This document shows positions 57,965 to 64,000 of a stretch of 64,000 nucleotides of DNA, piece after piece. This DNA comes from Adiantum capillus-veneris (lineage: Eukaryota; Streptophyta; Polypodiopsida; Polypodiales; Pteridaceae): the NCBI GenBank assembly GCA_014529385.2, contig CM043959.1:58010753-58074752 (forward strand), read 5' to 3'. The notes under the pieces were generated by a model. That model ran no database searches. It was not told the origin of the DNA and was given only the letters and a program-made list of their open reading frames with translations. Positions within the stretch are counted from its first letter, which is position 1; each line of letters opens with the position of its first letter. A program made the translations under genes and the position numbers.

Positions 57965-58929
57965 AATGAGTCTTCTTATGGAAAGCTACAATTTTTTTAA
58001 TCTTTGGAGAAATTTAATTTCTCAACTAGGAGTAGTTTGGGAATTTTGGAAAATGTGAAGGGCATTTTGGGAATTTATGACAAACTATTGGGGGTATTTC
58101 GGGAATTTTTGACGAATGTGAGGATTGGTCTGTTTTTCCTTGAGTACATTGTTGGCTTGTTCTCCGCCGGTAAGGTAAGCTAGATTAGAGCCATCTTGAA
58201 AGCCCACGGTTTCTTGCTCGCCAGAATAATATGGGTAAGGTGAGGTCCCTATACAAGTGCCATATGTGACTTACAAAAAAGTAACCAGCACACTTCGACA
58301 GATTCTTTATCAAAATTGGGATATTACAATGCTTGCAAAGATCTATAGGGTAACAAGAAGATCAAGTGGAATCTTAGTGGATTCACGTATTATTGTTCCA
58401 TATCTTTCATTAGTTCTTTCCCTTGGCCAACATTGACAATGATGGAATGCCCTTCAAGCTCCCTTCACACTTTATCACCTTTGATTAGTCAAAGCCATTT
58501 TTTATGTTCTAATTTCTAGCCTCATAAACAAGTGTCAACTGTGGCTCTTAGGGCTCATTCTCACTGGCTAATCGTGGTAATAATATATTCACAAATATGG
58601 CGAATTGCCATCCATGTTAACATAAACAATCTACCAAACAAGTATGACCTCAAAAGTCACCCAAGGGTCCAGTACTTCAAATAAAACAATCCCTGTAGGT
58701 CACATTGCATTGAGACGTATCGTCGAGAGGGAGAAAGGCTAACCATAAACATGCTCAATTTGCTTGTGACAATTGTGACCAATAGACTTTGCATGAATGT
58801 AAGACCCATAGAATTTGAGGATGGCATTAGGCAAGCTCAACACAATGCTATACAAGCCATTTTTTTCTCCTACATTTTTTGGAGAACTTTTTAGACTCGA
58901 TTTTATAAAACAATTTAATCAAAACCTTC
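57965..58929. other. No gene recognised
   Basis: AT-rich; more copies of the 30-bp gggtatttygggaattt motif near its start, otherwise nothing assignable. Confidence 0.5.
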
Positions 58930-59104
58930 TTCTTTTTTAAAGTGTCGACAAGTCAGCTTTTTTATTCCACCAACACCATGCATCAAGCCAAGCACCCAGG
59001 ACCATCCTTTGCCTTGAGATATCGCCAGGGGCGCTTAGTGGGAGTTGAACCCACCACCTTGGTGATGCAAGTCCAACCCTGTTCCAACTAAGCTAGCCCT
59101 CCTT
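58930..59104 (-). mobile_element. tRNA-derived SINE
   Basis: The minus-strand head at about 59,100-59,028 contains an A box tagcttagttgg and, 32 nt on, a B box ggttcaactcc, both close to the pol III consensus. A tRNA-unrelated body follows, and the copy ends in an A-rich tail (ctttaaaaaagaagaagg). The total of about 175 bp fits plant SINEs. aatcaa flanks both sides (58,917-58,922 and 59,110-59,115) as a possible short target duplication. The acceptor and anticodon stems pair poorly, so it is not a working tRNA gene. Confidence 0.75.
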
Positions 59105-59329
59105 GGGTAAATCAATATTGTATTTTATAAGAAGGATCCCAATACAACATTGCTACATAAAAGCAAGTTATGATGATGAGACAACAAAGAACACTTTTGG
59201 CTCTTTGCTTGTTAAAATTGTACAAAAATGATTGATTATGAGAAATGTCCTTTTAGACCCCCCTCTTGCACAATGAAGATTTTAAAAATGTGTACTACTT
59301 TTCTTTCTCTTTTTTCTTTTTTTGGTTTT

Positions 59330-59379
59330 TTTTTTTTTTTTTGGGAAGAGAGAGGGGGGGGGGGGGGGGGGGGGGGGGG
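59330..59379 (+). repeat. Poly-T then 26-base poly-G
   Basis: A run of T (59,327-59,342), then gggaagagaga, then uninterrupted G from 59,354 to 59,379. Confidence 0.9.
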
Positions 59380-61842
59380 ATGTTGAGTGAGGATGCCCTT
59401 TGTGGCTATCGATAAGACCTTCTCTACCCTAGCCAAAAAGGAAAGTTTTACACACCCAAAAAGGACACTTACAATGCCTAACTTGTGTGAATGGCCCCCT
59501 CCCCTTGCACCCTAATATGCAACTGAACTACAAGCTTTGCAAGCCTAATTTTGAATAGCACAAAGCTAGATTTATGTAGATGATGTGCTTTGCATCTCAC
59601 AAGTGCACTTCTATGCTTATTGCCTTGTGTATAGTGTATAGTGTATTGGCCTAGTGTATAGTGTATGATATCACTCTTGTAAATTATTGAGAGTAAGCTA
59701 GGTACATGTTCATGCAACCTTGTAGGTTTCTTGCAAGCACAAGCACAAGAATCAATCAAAATTCTCACAATGTGTATGTGTGTATGCTAGTCAAATCTTG
59801 ACTACTAGGAATGATTACGTCCCATATCAATGTGTAAGCATTAAGCTTTTCCAAAGTGGGTGCCTTATAAATAATTGAGTGCAAAATGAATCATGAAAAG
59901 CTCTTTATATGCAACTTAGTGATATAATTCCTAGTGGAAGATTAAAAAAGTGTGATTTTTTTGGATAATAGGCATGATTATGGGAGTAGTTTAAGGACAA
60001 AATTGATGAAAGCCATTGATCCATCTAATCAACAAAAGCAAAGGGCACTTTATTAAAGCAAGGGTGTTGGTCTGTTATTAGTGCACACATAACATCAAGA
60101 TGGTCTATTCTTTTATATGCATCCTCTATAAAGATGATAGGGTTGATGATGGCATCCTAGAAGAGAAAACCAAGAGTATGCTTACTTCATGCTTCTCATA
60201 AAGTATTTTGTATTCTTGTGAGGGTTTTTTGATCTTTGTGCTAGTGTGTTTGAAAGTGAAGAATGTTGATGTTATTCTTGTGTAATGACATGATAGGTTC
60301 TTGCATATGACCCTTACAAGTTCACAAAAGCAATGGTATTTTTTCTACCTAAGTCTCTAAAAACCTCCATAGTCACCTTGAAGAATCTATGTGATGGCTA
60401 GAACTTTCTCGACGATCATCCGACAGTTGTCCCCGAGAGTTTCGATCGTCCAGAATTATGACCTGAGTGGGGTCTGATTTCAATCACGTGGCAACAGGTA
60501 GTTGGTATATTGAGAAAAATGGGTCGATAATGTATGGACACGCTTATTTCAAGGTTTTGGTTTATGCTTTGTCTGCTTGTTTGATTAGTGTGAATGATTA
60601 GACTTAAGAATAGTGTTAAGTTTGAAGAAAAGAATCTTTTAGCATAATATAATAAGGTAATAAGTCATTTCCCTCCATGTGAAGGCATGATGAGTGATGG
60701 GGTTGAGCAATCTAAGACCTTTGATAGGTCACTCTTGGACATAAGGTGGTCAATTTTAGAGAAAGCAAAGGTGTTTAGTTTATGGGGATGAGATTTACAT
60801 GGGCCCTATGCAAGATTGCTTATAAAATTTGTGTGTAAAGTGACTTGAAGAAGACTTCAAAGGCAAAGGGTTACGCAATGCTTATGGGCCTCCATTGCTA
60901 CTCTAAAGTCGCCATTGTTGGGCGTGTGTTTAGATTGAGAAACTTTAGTATTTCATCCCCATGGCGACTTTTACCTTCAACCCCCAAACTTGGAAAGATC
61001 TCTTATTGCAAGATAAGAGATCTCTTATTGCAAGATAATAATCTATAGCCAAAAACACTATTTTCTCGTAACTTATTTGGTCAAAAAATACTAGCGCGCA
61101 CTTCCGAAAAGAAGATATTGTGACCTCCTAAGTCTTCATTGGTCAATAATAGAAGTTGCACAAAGCATGTGGAGTTCAATACAGATGGAGAAACAAACTC
61201 CACCACGTTAGAGCAATATTGATCGACGTGTGCACCTTGTCACTAATATTGTTGAGCTACATATACTATTGTAAAAGCTACAAACACAAAAGGTGTGTCA
61301 ATCCAAGGATCATATCGGCCCGATGGCATGTCGCACATGAGCATGTAATTAAGAGACACATCCTTATGCACACAAGGTGCAAGAGGAAGAGGGGGAATGC
61401 TTCCTTTCAAGATATCAACCATGGTTATGATTGGTGAGAACAAGTAAAATTTGAGCCACACATGGGATATATAGGGACACCATTGATCAACTATTTGTTG
61501 CAAAGGACTACCAAATTGATGGATGGAAGGGGAACTCCTCTTGAAGTAACTAGCTCGGCCAAAGAGGATGGTTCGATGAAGTTTCTAGAAGAAAGAGCCC
61601 TTGCGAAGCAAACATCGATATTCAAACCCTGATCGATCCACCTAAGAATTGAACTCGGAACTCAAGGTATCATGCACAATTATATCAATCTTTTTGGGAA
61701 TGTCTAAGGTTTGATTTTCCTACCAATTCTTCAAACGGCACTTCAATTGCTTATTTTGGATTGGAAAAGAGACATATTCAAATAAGTACAATGTAGCTTT
61801 GTAATGCCCCCTCTCTCTTTCTCCCAAACAATAGTTTTTGTT

Positions 61843-61875
<33 letters not shown>

Positions 61876-63050
61876 CCTTTTTCAAAGAATTAGGATACAT
61901 GCATCACTAGTCTAGTCTAGTCACATATGAGAAAGACAACCATGTCAATGTAGGCACATACAATTAACAAACATTACTTGTATAGCCCACACTTGTCTTG
62001 TACTCAAGGGTGATGATGTCAATTTTGCATACACAAGTAACACAACTTACACGGCTAAGCTTGAGACGTGATGGACATCTTTTGTGAGCTTGTAAATTGG
62101 AAGGTACACGAAAAGGGAAATGGCATAAAATGCATAAAGAAAACAATGGGGGGACCAAGCAGCAAAGGCAAGGCTTGCTTTGTCCGGACTCATGCAAGGA
62201 AGGGTGGACAAAAAGCAAGGAAGATCTAAGTCCAAGGTTTGCAAAGGGCTACTTTTGGAAAAGGGAGAGATCCACTTCTTGAGTTGCATATTTGTATGTT
62301 GGGTGTTATGGCATATGCATAACTGCCCACGTGGATCGCCACATCGGCATACATCTCTGCCCTGGCAAAACCATCGCTTCCTCCTCCTCCTTTCAATGCA
62401 TGCCCCCTGATGAGGAAGATTACAAATCAAGCTTACTACAACTAAATAATGATCATAGTTTCATTGAGACAGCTTGACTTCGAACCCCAACAAATCCATC
62501 CTCACAACTATGCACCACAGCTTGTACTTCATGGATACCAACTAGCATCAATCCATTGCAAAAACATATTAGCTTATCCAAAAGAAAAAAAACGCTTTTC
62601 ATTGAAAGTTCATACCTCCTCTAGAAAGAGAACTCATACCTTGCTCTTGGGAGGGTTCACAATGAGAAACCTTACTGCATCATGTGCACTGAAGGACTTT
62701 TTCTAGACATCCTTGTCAAGTTACCATTTTACATGTTCTCTCTAGGATGGACAACCATGGAAGTTACTCTTCCTTAGGAATATGCCACCTTGCAATTTTC
62801 ACCCCAGGGATGTCTATGTTTCATAATAGCAAGATATTGTGGGTCATCCTTAAATTTGCACACATTACAAGTCTTTATTTTTGCATGACAAAAGGCTCTA
62901 ATCCAATCACCCCATCAAATTGCAATGCCAAAATTTAGCTACCCTTCCCACTTTTGGTCCAAACTTTAGTATGGAAATTTAGCCGTCCTCGCCATGGTCA
63001 CCAAAAGAAAAAGGCAATGAAAAATTTCACATTTCAAAGTCTCAATTCAA
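59380..63050. other. No gene recognised
   Basis: Several frames of 60-127 codons occur on both strands (for example 61,156-61,437 and 62,047-62,430), but none shows a known domain or a codon pattern setting it apart from its overlapping frames. There is a (GA)n at 61,849-61,873 and a small duplicated hairpin gatctcttattgcaagataa near 60,998-61,038. Confidence 0.5.
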
Positions 63051-63054
63051 TCAC

Positions 63055-63390
63055 ACACATTAGCATATGTGGATTGTAAGAGGCAACTTTGAAATAAAGA
63101 AAAAACCCTATTTTAGAATCCAAAAAACACAACAACAAGGGCATTCTCTTGGGCTTGCAATGGATTCATCATCAAATTTATCATACAATCACAAGCTTCA
63201 AGATCTGCACATTAGCATATGTACATTGTAAGAGGCAACTTCAAAATAAAGAAACATGCTATTCTAGGAACCAAAAAACACAACAACAAGGGCATTCTCT
63301 TGGGCTTGCAAGCAACATTTAGTGGTGCTTGCAATGGATCATCGTCAAGTTTATCATACAACCAAAGCTTCTAAATCTACTTTAGCGAAC
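63055..63390 (+). repeat. Tandem duplication, 152-bp period
   Basis: 'cattagcatatgt', 'gtaagaggcaact', 'aaaaaacacaacaacaagg' and 'cattctcttgggcttgca' recur 152 bp apart. The second copy has an insertion of about 24 bp. Confidence 0.9.
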
Positions 63391-63419
63391 AGTATCTTGT
63401 AACTTTCGTGCACTCCAAA

Positions 63420-63975
63420 ATTGGTTTTGAAATTTTCACCCTCCTAGAACCAAGAAATCCTTGAAGAAGAGTATCTTCCATGTCCTCTGCACCCATTTGC
63501 AAATTTTGGTGGCAAGACTCTGCGGGGAAGGACAATCTTCAAATTGATGCAAGGGATCCTCCAAAGTTGCTTTGCACCTAGAGCAAGTTTCTTTGCAATC
63601 TCCCTATCAAGAATCTTACTCCCAGGTGGGATAGTCCCCCGGCAATACCCTGCAAGTGAATGGGTTCATTGAGCTTGGGCATTTTACAGCGCAAATGTTG
63701 TTTATACTTTTTAGCCACTTCTCTTTTGACCAATTCACCTTCCCCAAAATGTCGAGGGGCATCAATTGATCTACTTTATGAATCAACTTGTTATATGTTT
63801 CCAATGTTTGAATCCCTGTGGGTGTTTTTTGATAGAGCTTTCTTGCTAAATACATAATGGTTTGACCTGTCAATTTGGGTGTGATGGATAAGGAAATGTT
63901 TGATTCCAGTTGGGCAATAGTCATTAATGTCACTATGTCTTCAGACCATCTAGGGATCAACTCTACCAAAAACAA
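63420..63975 (-). pseudogene. Possible LINE ORF2 C-terminal fragment (edge of window)
   Basis: The minus strand is open for 119 codons (63,616-63,975) with 'QTIMYLARKLYQKTPTGIQT' and 'LGKVNWSKEKWLKSINNI'. In another frame below it reads 'SKILDREIAKKLALGAKQLW', then 'INLKIVLPRRVLPPKFANG'. The D-x-E-I-A-x-K-x-x-L-G-A-K-x-L-W-R pattern followed by a Lys-rich hydrophobic segment recalls the region after RT in plant LINEs. The frame changes near 63,620. The upstream part lies outside the window. Weak, by memory only. Confidence 0.3.
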
Positions 63976-64000
63976 ATAGGCATCTAGTAAATCGTCATCA

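Noticed and set aside
59028-59104. Functional tRNA gene on the minus strand
   Set aside because: A and B boxes fit, but acceptor and anticodon stems do not pair well and a SINE body with A-rich tail follows.
61156-62430. Several 80-127-codon frames as host genes
   Set aside because: Overlapping frames on both strands, no domains, no splice or promoter signals that single one out.

Overview
The window is a block of plant nuclear DNA made almost entirely of nested and decayed transposable elements. I find no intact host gene, rRNA, functional tRNA gene or CRISPR array. Evidence for a plant: Ty3/gypsy and Ty1/copia polyproteins of plant type, a copia primer-binding site resembling initiator tRNA-Met, a CACTA transposase (TNP2) with a GT-AG intron, a hAT BED/DUF659 transposase, a MULE-like fragment, MITEs, a tRNA-derived SINE, and long (GA)n, (TG)n and (AT)n tracts. 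By eye the DNA is AT-rich. The elements remind me of those in large non-flowering plant genomes (fern, lycophyte or gymnosperm), but that is recollection only and should be held loosely.

Layout. 1-8647: element A, + strand. A palindrome-bearing tandem array (1-1200) is followed by a leader, then a broken gag-protease reading frame (1534-6456) whose C-terminus carries repeated W-x-P-K motifs and which has no reverse transcriptase. A non-coding tail, a polypurine tract and an LTR follow (8176-8647). 9553 to about 12,700: a CACTA element with one terminus visible and a decayed TNP2 gene. 13,303-31,540: Gypsy-B, minus strand, with LTRs of about 470 bp. Its order is gag, protease, RT, RNase H, integrase, then an extra coiled-coil region (ORFx), with a hAT remnant lying between integrase and ORFx. 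A younger copia element (26,241-31,378) sits inside its 5' LTR with a perfect 5-bp target duplication; the sister LTR keeps the unoccupied site.

31,541-39,280: mostly unassignable AT-rich DNA with one MITE. 39,281-45,010: a + strand gypsy gag remnant abutting the 3' end of another minus-strand gypsy (LTR, polypurine tract, second ORFx). 45,230-49,100: a MULE-like remnant, simple repeats and a fragment I think is CACTA-associated. 49,860-55,390: Gypsy-C, minus strand, with degenerate gag, protease and RT, carrying a second copy of the MITE beside a 50-bp minisatellite. 47,133-57,964 is bounded by an inverted pair of about 290-bp repeats. 57,965-64,000: a tRNA-derived SINE, long homopolymers, a 152-bp tandem duplication and a possible LINE tail at the right edge.

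Nothing here works as a pathway. The content is a stratigraphy of insertions, in which the copia is younger than the Gypsy-B it interrupts. Points most worth a second look are the palindrome array, the gag-protease-W-x-P-K polyprotein lacking pol, the extra ORF downstream of pol in two gypsy elements, and the TIR-bearing MITE family.
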